Made by a program: the position numbers and the translations under genes. This document shows positions 17,701 to 25,463 of a stretch of DNA of 33,152 bases, one piece after another. The DNA lies in the NCBI GenBank assembly GCA_002887195.1, contig PJAB01000230.1, forward strand, positions 1 to 33,152, given 5' to 3'. The stretch's first letter is position 1. Each line of letters opens with the position of its first letter. This DNA is from Chrysochromulina parva. Lineage: Eukaryota; Haptophyta; Prymnesiales; Chrysochromulinaceae. The notes below the pieces were generated by a model. It had not been told where the DNA came from. It saw nothing but the letters and a program-made list of their open reading frames with translations, and searched no databases.

Positions 17701-18765
17701 TCACTCGTCAGCGTCGTGCGAGGACTGTGGGCCCATGAACAGCTGGCCGAGGCCCACGATCGCGGCAGGCTCGAGCGCCTCCGCCGCGGCTGCCACAGTG
17801 GCGCGCGCATGCCGTGCTGCCTTGACCGCGGCTCCACCACGTAAGGTTGCGCTGACAGTCCCCTGGCTGGCCATGTGCCGTGCGTAGACCAGCGCGGCCT
17901 CCTGCGCGGTGTCGAAGCGGCCAAGGTGGATCCACACGCCCCTCTCCTTGGGCTTCGCCGTGAAGCGCCCCTCAGCCGTCGCGAACACATTCCGGTAGCC
18001 CGTCACGCTTTGGGCGACGATCAGGCTGAGCCCTTCGGTCGCCGCCTGCGCAAGCGCCTCGTCCGACGTCATACCCCGCCGAGGCGGGGCCGCAGCGGCC
18101 CGGGCGGCCGTGTTGCCGATGTATCGCGCGTACACGAGCGCTGCTTCCTCGGGCGTGTCCGTCAGCTTTAGAAACTTGGACCGCCCATGCTCATGCGCGT
18201 GCGCCACGAACCGCCTCTTGCCGTTTGCCGTGTCCCGGTCAAAGCACACCCCCTTGTAGCCCGTCTTAGAGCTGCCCAGCACGAGCGTCAGGCCCTCCGC
18301 GGCCGCCTGCGCGATCGCCTCTTCTGCCGTTAGGCTCCGTTGCGCCATCATCTGCGCCATCGACGCATCCTTGCCTATCCTTCGAGCGTAGACGAGCGCA
18401 GCCTCCTCGGCAGTGTCGAATGCGCCCAGGTCCTCCGCTCTGCTGCCCCCGGCGGTGAACCGCGCACGGAAGCGGCTTCCGGCTGCCCCGCGCCGCTTGG
18501 AACTCCCAGGGCGATTGGTTGCAATCCAATCGCGCCGCACGCCCTTGAAGCCCGTCTCGTTTTCGGCGGGTACCAGCGTGAGGCCCTCCGCCACAGCCTG
18601 TGCGCATGCCTCGTCCGCCGTCAGGCCCGACCCGCCCGCTGCCGCGGGCTCCGCGGCTTCGGCCTCAGGGTCGGCCAATGGGTCCACGGGATCGGCCGCG
18701 GGCGCGGGCTCGGCCTCAGGCACGGGAAGACGGTCCGAGACGCCCTTGCCGTTGGGTGCTTCCAT
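17701..18765 (-). CDS. Triple AP2/ERF-domain protein
   Basis: 354 residues from the ATG at 18765. In-frame ATGs further upstream (to 18870) would add up to 35 basic residues, so the start is uncertain. Three AP2/ERF-like units lie at 71-131 (TGFKGVRRD, RFRARFTAGG, LGAFDTAEEAALVYARRIG), 168-217 (TGYKGVCFDR, LTDTPEEAALVYARYIG) and 255-299 (TGYRNVFATAEGRFTA, LGRFDTAQEAALVYARHMA). Each is preceded by a conserved 18-residue helix of the form LTADEACAQAVAEGLTLV (48-65, 145-162, 232-249), so the true repeat unit is helix plus AP2. The N-terminus is Pro/Ala/Glu-rich. AP2 domains bind DNA in plant and apicomplexan transcription factors; algal arrays of divergent copies are common and most are uncharacterised. 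Unit 3 has lost the basic KGV face (YRNV), so it may not bind DNA. Confidence 0.83.
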   Translation of the reverse strand: MEAPNGKGVSDRLPVPEAEPAPAADPVDPLADPEAEAAEPAAAGGSGLTADEACAQAVAEGLTLVPAENETGFKGVRRDWIATNRPGSSKRRGAAGSRFRARFTAGGSRAEDLGAFDTAEEAALVYARRIGKDASMAQMMAQRSLTAEEAIAQAAAEGLTLVLGSSKTGYKGVCFDRDTANGKRRFVAHAHEHGRSKFLKLTDTPEEAALVYARYIGNTAARAAAAPPRRGMTSDEALAQAATEGLSLIVAQSVTGYRNVFATAEGRFTAKPKERGVWIHLGRFDTAQEAALVYARHMASQGTVSATLRGGAAVKAARHARATVAAAAEALEPAAIVGLGQLFMGPQSSHDADE

Positions 18766-19657
18766 TCGACTCCGACACGATTCTTCCAGACGGCCATTAA
18801 TTATGTTTCGCCGCCAAAAAGGCCTCATAATATCCCAGCACTTTATTAGGGACATTCGACGATCGTACATGGAATTCCGTACAAGTACGAGGGCGATCTG
18901 CCGGGGAAGAAGCCGCGGGCGTGACGCCGCCTGCGAACCTGCCGAAGGCGTAGCAGGGGGGTTCGGAGCGTTGGAGGGGGGTCTGGGGGGTCCTTGTAAT
19001 CCCCGCTGGTTATCGTGTTACGTGTAAGTCCAGCGCCTCCGCGCGACGCGAGTCGCGACCGCTGCGTGGCAGTGCTTCGTGTGTTACACTGTATTGGCCG
19101 ACGAGGCGATAACACGTGCGTGTGTCGTTCTGAGCTGACCTTTTCGCAATATGTGGTTTTGAGTGGGCGGGAGATGACCTCAGCTCGGAGGGTTCTTTGA
19201 CTTTACTTGACTCTATCTCTAACCCAGCAGCACGCAGCAGCAACCGACGCTACACGCGTTTTTGCATGCCGATTGCCGTCTCGGCTCCGTCGCGCGTTCG
19301 TGGTTCGAGGTTCGGTCACGTCTTCTCGTCGGTGTCTCGGTCGAGGTCTCGAGGTGGACTCCCGGCCACCCGCGGGCGCCGCGGGCGCCGTTCTCATGCG
19401 TCATGGCCGTCATCGCGGGTGCATGGCCGTTCTCACTTCTCGGTATCCGACCCAATCATTTTTCTCCGTGCGCGTCTGGGGGACCCACTGTCAGAAGCCG
19501 AATTTTCTACACGTTGCATCGTTTCACGGAGTCTTTTCTCCAGCTCGCTCTCCATCCAGAGGAGGTCCCGCAGGCTGAGTCGCGCGCCACCGCTGCACCG
19601 AGCGTGCCAGCGATGACGACGACGTACACGTAGTATCGCGTGACCTCGCGCGCTCTC
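18766..19657. other. Intergenic space, 892 bp, no supported gene
   Basis: This lies between the AP2 start (minus) and the GOS28 stop (minus). It holds the AP2 promoter and the GOS28 3'UTR. AT-richer sequence sits at about 18790-18850, and a G-rich patch at about 18951-18990. Several overlapping open frames of 60-140 codons occur around 19197-19633 on both strands, but none has a convincing start, domain or composition. No tRNA could be folded by eye. Confidence 0.45.
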
Positions 19658-20314
19658 TCAGCCAAAGGCGCTCACGAAGAGCAGGCCGGAGCACAGGCCG
19701 ACGACGACGGCGAGGATCATTTTATCGCGCTTCTTCCGCAGGCCGATTCGGCCGAGCAGCGCGTCCACCTGCGGCGCGATCGCCGAGAGCTGGGTCAGCT
19801 TCGAGCTCATGCCGCCAAACGTACTGCGCTGCGCTGCGAGCGCCTCGCGCGTCGCGTGCGCCACACTGAGCACGTCTTCGGCGCCTCGATCCGCACCCTG
19901 GATGGCGTTGCGCTCGCGCAGCTGGGTCTCTGAGTTCGTCGCCTCCTTGCAGCGGTGCTCGCGGATGTCCTGCCTCACCGACGAGAGCAGTTGGTCGCGC
20001 TCGGTCGAGGCCTTGACCGAGGCCTTGCACTTGTTGAACTCCTGCTGGAAGTCGTGCAAGATCTCGCGGTGCCGCTGCAGCATGTGCATCGCCGTGGCTG
20101 TACCGCCCGTTGCGCCCCCGCCCGTCGCCTCCCTGCTCATCATGTCGTTCACCTCGCCGAGCTGCTGGATGAGCGCCGCCGTCTCGCGCTGCAGTTGTGG
20201 GAAGCTGGCACTGCCTGCCGCGCTCCCATCAAAGCGGCTGAGCTGCACGAGCTTCGAGTCGATCTCGTTCTCGAGTTTGCGCGCCTGGGTCCGTACGGAC
20301 GCGAGAGCCGCCAT
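19658..20314 (-). CDS. GOSR1: Golgi SNARE GOS28 (GOSR1/Gos1 family)
   Basis: 218 residues from the ATG at 20314, chosen because the family N-terminus (short lead, then RTQARKLENEIDSKLVQLSRF) begins right after it; the frame is open further upstream. The N-terminal helices are followed by a SNARE motif at about 130-195, with the central Gln in LAAQRSTFGGMSSKL. Then come the very conserved pre-membrane LLGRIGLRKKRDK and a C-terminal membrane anchor (MILAVVVGLCSGLLFVSAFG) ending the protein. Length is close to the usual 220-250. Known role: Qb-type SNARE in ER-Golgi and intra-Golgi vesicle fusion, as a tail-anchored protein of the cis/medial Golgi. The likeness at the C-terminal half is strong enough for a confident family call. 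It is divergent from the next gene with a 134-bp gap. Confidence 0.92.
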   Translation of the reverse strand: MAALASVRTQARKLENEIDSKLVQLSRFDGSAAGSASFPQLQRETAALIQQLGEVNDMMSREATGGGATGGTATAMHMLQRHREILHDFQQEFNKCKASVKASTERDQLLSSVRQDIREHRCKEATNSETQLRERNAIQGADRGAEDVLSVAHATREALAAQRSTFGGMSSKLTQLSAIAPQVDALLGRIGLRKKRDKMILAVVVGLCSGLLFVSAFG

Positions 20315-20448
20315 GAACACGCACTTCTTAAGAGGTGTGAAGACCCTCTTTTCCAAAATTGACATATAGCGAGCAGCTTTAGCCGGGTACCCAAAAACTG
20401 AAAGCCGCCCACGGAAATCCAAATTTGGCAACTTGGACTGTGTGGCCC
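20315..20448. promoter_or_regulatory. Short divergent promoter region
   Basis: 134 bp between the GOS28 ATG and the first ATG of the facing coiled-coil gene. It is AT-richer than the flanking coding sequence (about 20338-20430). Both genes probably share this promoter. Confidence 0.45.
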
Positions 20449-22662
20449 ATGTCCCCAATGGAAAGCGGCAGTTCAGAGGTCACCCTTCCATCGGGCTCCG
20501 CCGCGGCGCCTTCGACACCGATGAAGCTAACAACTCAGACCGGGCAAACGGTGTCGGCCGTGACGAAAGCCGTGACGCAGTCGGAAAGCCCCACGCGCCA
20601 GGAGCTGCTCCGCCTCATCCAGCAGGCGGCAGAGACAAGCTTACTGGTGAGCAAAGTTGGGGTGGCGGCAGAGGCGGAGATCGCGGCAGAGGTGGAGGCT
20701 GAGGCTGCCTTCGGCGACGAGTTTTCAGCGGACGAGATATTCCAGCGCGCGGAGACAGCACGCAAGGAGGCGGAGGCGGCGCTGGCCTCGGCGGCCGTGG
20801 CAGCAACAGCCGTAACGGCAGCGGTGGCTGTGGCGGTGGCCAAGGAGGTGGAGGCGGCGCGGGCGCGGGCGGCTTGGGCGCGGGCGGCTGCGGCGGTGGC
20901 GGAGGCTCTGAGAGTTGAGCAAGTGGCAGCTTTGCAGGCTGCCGAGAAGGTGGCAGCGGCGGAGGCGACGGAGGCGGCGGAGGCGGCGGAGGCGGCGGCG
21001 GCAGAGATTCACGATGGTTTCGTGTGTTCCCGGGAGCCACCCCGCCCACTGGCAGAGGCCGCCCTGCACGAAAACGTGGGCGCCAAGAACGAGACTCTCA
21101 ACGCGAGTGCCTATCGGCTCGATCAGCATCCCAAAGTGGCAGCTCCGCAGGAGGTCGAGAAGGCGAAGGCGGCAGAGTGGGCAGCGCCGATGGCGGATGC
21201 GCAGGCGGCTGCAGAGAAGGCCGACTCGGCGCACGAGAAGGCTGCGGTGGACAAGGAAGCGGCGGAGTGGGTAGCTTCTTCCCTGTACGAGGCTTCCTCC
21301 CTCCAACAGGCTTCCTCCATGCGCTCGAGCACGGAGGACTACGAGGACGTGGGCGCCGAGGACGAGACGCTCAACGCCGAGGACGAGACGCTCAACGCCA
21401 AGGACGAGACGCTCAACGCCAAGGACTGGTGGGAGAAGGCCTCGCCGGCGATCGAGAGCGCCTTCGACAAGGTAAGGAGCGCGGTCAGCGACGCCTCGCC
21501 CATCATCGCGGCCAAGGTGAAGAGCTTCCTTGGAGATCACTTTGGCATCGATGCCGAGGAAGCCGCTGCGTCAGCTGTGGACAAGGCAGTCACCAAGACG
21601 GCGGCAGCTGAGGCGGCTGCAGCCGAGGATGCCGCTGCCGCTGCTGCTGCGGCGGCGGCGGTGGCGGCAGCAGCGGCCAAGGAGGCTGAGGAGGCGCGGG
21701 CGGCAATGGCGCTCGAAGTGATAGCGGCGGCGATGGCGAAGGCGCTACGAGTTCAGGCAGCTTGGCAGGTGGCCAAGAAGGCGTCAGCGGCGGCAGAGGC
21801 TGAGGCGGCGGAGTCGGCGGTGGACGAGGCGGCTACGACCGATGAGGCGGCTCCCGAGGCGAAGGTCACCGCCATGGCAAACAAGTATGCGACAGCGGTG
21901 GCGCAGGAAGCCAGTCCGAGGAGCATGATGTCGCATCTCGACGGCGTCGTCGACGTGACGAGCCTCTCTTCACATTCACAGCTCGTCGACGTGACGAGCC
22001 TCTCGGCTGCCGAATCGCACCCACAGCAGCGCGTCAGCGCCCAAGCCAGCGCCTCCCGTGTGCTGCGCGACGCGTGTGCCCTCATGCTCCTCGGGCTCGG
22101 TGTCGCACTGCTCTGGATGGCGTGTGCCGAGGTCCTCCCACCCGATGGAGCGCTCTCGTGGGCATGGGCGTTGCGCGTGCTTGACGACACGTGGGGCGCC
22201 GCCTCGGGCGCTTTCGCCCACGCGCGCACGCGCATCGGCCAGCTGAGCTGGTCAGATGTGGTCGACGGCGCAGACGCTGCTGCTGTCGCCCTCTCGAGCC
22301 TTGCCCAGACACTTGCCAAGCGGGGCGCTCTCACGTGGGGCGCCGCCTCGGGCGCTTTCGCCCACGCGCGCACGCGCATCGGCCAGCTGAGCTGGTCAGA
22401 TGTGGTCGACGGCGCAGACGCTGCTGCTGTCGCCCTCTCAAGCCTTGCCCAGACACTTGCCAAGCGGGGCGCTCTCGCGCGCGCGTCATTGCTGATCGCT
22501 GGGCGAGCGAGGCTCTGCGCCCAACTCGATCTGCTCTGCGAAGCGGCCAGACGAGATGCGGCCGAACGGGAGGCCGCCGCAGCCTACTTTCCGCAGCTCG
22601 TGGAGTTCGCCTCGAAGGTATGGACTGAGGCGAGGAGCGGCCTGACGTCGGCCCTTTCTTAG
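20449..22662 (+). CDS. Ala/Glu-rich coiled-coil protein with one membrane segment
   Basis: About 737 residues from the ATG at 20449; the ATG at 20458 has a better context (G at +4) and would shorten it by three. Most of the first 500 residues are Ala/Glu/Lys coiled coil (AAEATEAAEAAEAAAAEI). In the middle is a triplicated 7-residue unit EDETLNA (about 21355-21425) and an amphipathic LEA- or apolipoprotein-like stretch (WWEKASPAIESAFDKVRSA). DVTSLS occurs twice before a hydrophobic segment of about 20 residues (DACALMLLGLGVALLWMACA), likely a membrane anchor. After it, a 48-residue unit is duplicated in tandem, then a helical tail. No family is recognised. A membrane-anchored scaffold is inference; helix periodicity and absence of stops over 2.2 kb support the frame. 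Confidence 0.68.
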   Translation: MSPMESGSSEVTLPSGSAAAPSTPMKLTTQTGQTVSAVTKAVTQSESPTRQELLRLIQQAAETSLLVSKVGVAAEAEIAAEVEAEAAFGDEFSADEIFQRAETARKEAEAALASAAVAATAVTAAVAVAVAKEVEAARARAAWARAAAAVAEALRVEQVAALQAAEKVAAAEATEAAEAAEAAAAEIHDGFVCSREPPRPLAEAALHENVGAKNETLNASAYRLDQHPKVAAPQEVEKAKAAEWAAPMADAQAAAEKADSAHEKAAVDKEAAEWVASSLYEASSLQQASSMRSSTEDYEDVGAEDETLNAEDETLNAKDETLNAKDWWEKASPAIESAFDKVRSAVSDASPIIAAKVKSFLGDHFGIDAEEAAASAVDKAVTKTAAAEAAAAEDAAAAAAAAAAVAAAAAKEAEEARAAMALEVIAAAMAKALRVQAAWQVAKKASAAAEAEAAESAVDEAATTDEAAPEAKVTAMANKYATAVAQEASPRSMMSHLDGVVDVTSLSSHSQLVDVTSLSAAESHPQQRVSAQASASRVLRDACALMLLGLGVALLWMACAEVLPPDGALSWAWALRVLDDTWGAASGAFAHARTRIGQLSWSDVVDGADAAAVALSSLAQTLAKRGALTWGAASGAFAHARTRIGQLSWSDVVDGADAAAVALSSLAQTLAKRGALARASLLIAGRARLCAQLDLLCEAARRDAAEREAAAAYFPQLVEFASKVWTEARSGLTSALS
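21355..21426. repeat. 21-bp tandem repeat (coding, EDETLNA)
   Basis: Three consecutive 21-bp units (gaggacgagacgctcaacgc type) encode EDETLNA, EDETLNA and KDETLNA. A related single copy, KNETLNA, occurs about 270 bp upstream, suggesting an older dispersed duplication in the same protein. Confidence 0.8.
22189..22476. repeat. 144-bp tandem duplication (coding)
   Basis: Two adjacent copies with period 144 bp (GTGGGGCGCC at 22191 and 22335) encode 48 residues each (WGAASGAFAHARTRIGQL and onward). I see essentially one base change (ctcgagc against ctcaagc), which is silent. The duplication is in frame and recent, or the copies are being homogenised. Confidence 0.9.
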
Positions 22663-23586
22663 ACTCTCGTGCACACCATATGAGCCCATCTGGGAGATAC
22701 CATCTGGGAGACAGCTCTCGACAAAAGGATCCCCCTGTGCCCATCTGGGAGATACCATCTGGGAGATACCATCTGGGAGACAGCTCTCGACAAAAGGATC
22801 CCCCTGTGCCCAGATGGCTCTATACCTCGTGCTGACTTCCGTCGCATCATGCTGACGGCACACCAGCTTGTGCGGCAGCATCGTCCCTCGCGCGGGTCAC
22901 GGCGCAGGCGCAGCATACCTCACTTCCGTGGTACGCAGTACATGTCGCCGCACCTGATCACCTATGAGTATGACACCTTGATGGTTGATGCGTGTTTGCT
23001 TTGTTTTGTCTTTATGAGTAATGAGGTGTCAGTGTTTTCTGCGTTTACAACGGCAGTAACGGGGGCAACATGAACGGGGGTCGGGGGTGGATTGGTGAAG
23101 CATGTGCATGAGCATGTCGTGTGGTCGGAAGGTTGAACATGTACATGAGGTTGAAGCTCAATAGACCAGAACACCGCACGTGGCGATAGCCGATACAAAT
23201 CATGTACAAAATACCCCACGTGCCACGAGCAGACCGTACGATAAGACGACGGAAGCGTGTGCTGCGCACCCGGCAGTGAAACCCAGCGCCCGAATGCGTT
23301 CTTGGTGTTTGCATATACACGTTGTAAGTCACTTGTACCGCTCGACCGGTCCGTGTCCGAGAGACCGCTATCTTGGGGTCCCGGGGCCCAGGGCCTCCGT
23401 CGCGCCGGGAGATGCTCGCCTCAGTCCGGCCATCGCATCGGCCATCGCCGTACTATTCCATCGTCTCCTCGCGTCACACGCACAGCCGCTCTCTCACACA
23501 TAAGATCGAGCGAGCGCCGTCGAGGGCACTGCTCACAAAGCTTTGGAAGGGCGCTGTGGCGAGCGCCCTCGAGCTGCAGGGCTCAG
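22663..23586. other. Intergenic space, 924 bp, with minisatellite
   Basis: Converging 3' flanks of the coiled-coil membrane-protein gene (plus) and the acidic-tailed gene (minus). A CCATCTGGG-based minisatellite lies at 22685-22817. The remainder, especially 22960-23330, is AT-richer than the genes and carries only short open frames on both strands with no recognisable product. No RNA gene was seen. Confidence 0.5.
22685..22817. repeat. CCATCTGGG compound minisatellite with an inverted copy
   Basis: CCATCTGGG occurs at 22686, 22700, 22741, 22755 and 22769, within 14-bp units (CCATCTGGGAGATA). A larger unit (with GACAGCTCTCGACAAAAGGA) is repeated at a 69-bp offset, the second copy having one extra 14-bp unit. 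The array ends with the inverse complement CCCAGATGG at 22809, so a transcript could fold back. Confidence 0.85.
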
Positions 23587-23731
23587 TCAGTCCAGCTCCA
23601 CGCCACTCGTCAGTGCTGCCGCTGCCGCCACTAGGCTCGCTGGCTCGGCTTTCGCACCCTCCTCCTCAGCGCCGTCCTCGTCCTCGTCGTCCTCGTCGTC
23701 CTCGTCCTCGCGCACGTCCTCGTCCTCGTCC

Positions 23732-23763
<32 letters not shown>

Positions 23764-24957
23764 GTCCTCGTCCTCCTCGTCCTCCTCGTCCTCCTCATCG
23801 TCGAGTGCGCTGCCAACCTCGTCGTCGAGACCGCTCCCCGCCGCACCCTGTCCGACGTACATATGCGTGGCCACCGCACCCAGCAGGGACTCATAGAGCT
23901 CATGCGCATGCGCGCCACGCGGGGGCGCGAACGAGTGATAGCTGCCAGGGCCGTAGGAAGCGGGGCGCGCGCGCCGTGCCGCTAGCTCCACCTCCGCCTC
24001 GGCCGCCGCCTTCATGGCGGCGATCCGGTGAGGCGGCAGGCGCATCCCCTTGCCCCACCAGTCCCACGAGCATTTGTTCATGATGAAGAAAACAATGTCG
24101 TCTTGCAGCGAGTACATGAGGGACTCGGGCCGGCGAGACGCCATAATCATAGTCTTCACCGCGTCCTGGAACCCGATTGGAAAGTTCAAGTGCTCCTCGG
24201 GACTCCACACTGCCGCACGCGCGCAGCGCGGCGCGGCGGGCAAGGGTTACGGACGGTGAGTCAGCAGACGGTCAGCAGGAGATCGGATGCGAGGGCCGCT
24301 GACAGGGGCGGCGCGCGCGGGCGGCGGCGTACTCTTCCAACGCACACCATACTGGAGCTTGCCCACGAACTCGCGGTTTGTGCGCCACGGGCGCCCCCAG
24401 AAGCCGCGCGAGCCAAAGGGGCGGTTGGAGAGGTGGGCGACGCCGGGCAGCACCTTGAGCACGTGGTCCTGGTACGTCACCTGTCCCTTTCCGTTGTCGT
24501 ATACGAGACCCTCGTCGCCGGGCAGCCCCGAGTGCACGTACAGGCCGCACGACTGACCCGGCGCGAGCTTGATGAACTCGTGCAGCTTGAGCTCCGTGTA
24601 TTGAGCGGGTTGGCCGCGGCGCAGGCGTGGTGTCGGCTCGTGCTGCCCCGCGTAGATCTTCTTCCACTCGCTCTCCTCCTCTTGCTTGTGCTCCCAAGTG
24701 TCGGACGTCACCCAAACCGTCATGGGACCCAGGTCGCCTCGTACATGGACCGACTGGATTTCGAGGTACCTGCACGGAAGGTCGGTCTCGCACTCGACCT
24801 TGAACATGATCCCGCAGAACGTGTGATCCTCATGGTCGCGGGTGTCCACGGTGAACGACTCGTGGACGAGCTCTTTCTCGACGGCGTCCAGCTGGAAAAC
24901 GCCGTCCTTTTGCATGCTGCTGCTCGTGCTAGCAAACTTCCGGGTCGCCGAGCTCAT
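23587..24957 (-). CDS. Beta-rich domain protein with F-box-like stretch and acidic tail (two exons)
   Basis: Exon 1 is 24333-24957 and exon 2 is 23587-24209, giving 415 residues. Residues 30-208 form a beta-rich domain with FTVDTRDHEDHTFCGIMFKV, LEIQSVHVRGDLGPMTVWVT, LAPGQSCGLYVHS and HVLKVLPGVAHLSNRPFG. The splice joins YGVRWK to MWSPEEHLNFP. Next is SLMYSLQDDIVFFIMNKCSWDWW (239-261), which resembles the start of an F-box. A pure Asp/Glu run fills about 330-390. I recall the same order (galactose-binding-like beta domain, W-x-P-x-x-H-x-x-FP, then an F-box-like helix) from uncharacterised proteins of algae and oomycetes, but know no function. An SCF-type adaptor is possible inference. An alternative donor three codons upstream (YVWSPEE) also keeps the frame. 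Confidence 0.72.
23672..23815. repeat. TCC/TCG/TCT microsatellite encoding the acidic run
   Basis: Long cctcgtcctcgtcgtcctcg-type sequence on the plus strand encodes Asp/Glu on the minus strand. Length is probably unstable. Read on the plus strand it gives poly-Ser or Pro/Arg frames, which I treat as shadows. Confidence 0.85.
24210..24332 (-). other. Intron of the acidic-tailed gene (123 nt, GT-AG)
   Basis: Read on the minus strand: donor TGGAAGA|GTACGCC and acceptor GTGCGGCAG|TGTGGAG. The length is a multiple of three but retention would meet a stop at 24247-24249. Unlike the other three introns here, no clean direct repeat flanks it, only GTGCG shared near both ends. Confidence 0.65.
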
Positions 24958-25067
24958 CGCCGAGCTGGCTGTAGGGGTTCAACCTTCCCTGCAATGGCGG
25001 GCCGCACTGAATCTCGTTTTGACGAGTTTCGTTCAGCCAGAAGTTGTGACCGAATCTCCCGACGACG

Positions 25068-25104
25068 GTTCAGTTCTGTTCTACTGAACTGAACTGAACT
25101 GAAC
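25068..25104. repeat. ACTGA pentamer repeat with foldback
   Basis: Four tandem ACTGA units (25083-25102) follow GTTCAGTT (25068-25075), whose complement AACTGAAC is present in the repeat. This gives a stem of about 8 bp. It is 110-150 bp upstream of the acidic-tailed gene ATG. Confidence 0.7.
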
Positions 25105-25241
25105 GACGCCGGATTGCACCGGGCGCGCCGGCTGCGCCATTCGCGCCGCGGATTCAGCGCCCCGTTCTGAATCCTCCAGGACATTAACCTCCGCCATGGC
25201 AGCATGTAGGCAAGCGACACCGACAGGGAATAAAAATTGAC

Positions 25242-25284
25242 ACCCTGCGCGCTGGGAGAGACCAACCTCACTAGCATATTTGAG
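25242..25284 (+). repeat. Dispersed 43-nt repeat, copy 2
   Basis: Starts ACCCTGCGCGCTGGGAGAGA, with CCTCACTAGC in the middle and TTTGAG at the end. It is the same orientation as copy 1 at 6858-6900, with six differences by eye. It lies about 180 nt upstream of a coiled-coil gene ATG, so it may be in a promoter or 5'UTR. Confidence 0.7.
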
Positions 25285-25463
25285 ATGAGATTATGGCGCT
25301 GAGGGCGCGGGGCGGACCGCGCTTGACCGCGACGAAATTGAATGTCCGCGGTGATGTCTTGCCTGGAGAGATCGAGTGAGGTTTTCTCCAAACGGTTACC
25401 CGTCCAAACGACTCCCGAGCGGCCGGCTCTCAGTGCGCGCTGACGGAGGCTCCAAACGCGACG

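Larger units (their letters stand above)
24958..25463. promoter_or_regulatory. Divergent intergenic region with hairpin and dispersed repeat
   Basis: 506 bp between the acidic-tailed gene (minus) and the coiled-coil gene (plus). It contains (ACTGA)x4 at 25083-25102 with a short upstream complement (GTTCAGTT at 25068), able to form a stem. It also holds the second copy of the 43-nt dispersed repeat (25242-25284). Open frames here are short and unconvincing. Confidence 0.5.

Noticed and set aside
19295..19325. tRNA-like B box (GGTTCGAGGTT)
   Set aside because: Lacks the closing CC of the B box and no A box or cloverleaf could be drawn around it.
19197..19633. Possible small plus-strand gene between the AP2 and GOS28 genes
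   Set aside because: Three overlapping frames of 120-140 codons with no domain, some lacking an ATG; treated as intergenic.
22684..22817. CRISPR-like array
   Set aside because: Units are contiguous 14-bp repeats without unique spacers, in a eukaryotic 3' flank; it is a minisatellite.
24028..25092. Plus-strand frame of about 350 codons
   Set aside because: Antisense to the acidic-tailed gene, whose two exons give a coherent domain; no recognisable protein on the plus strand.
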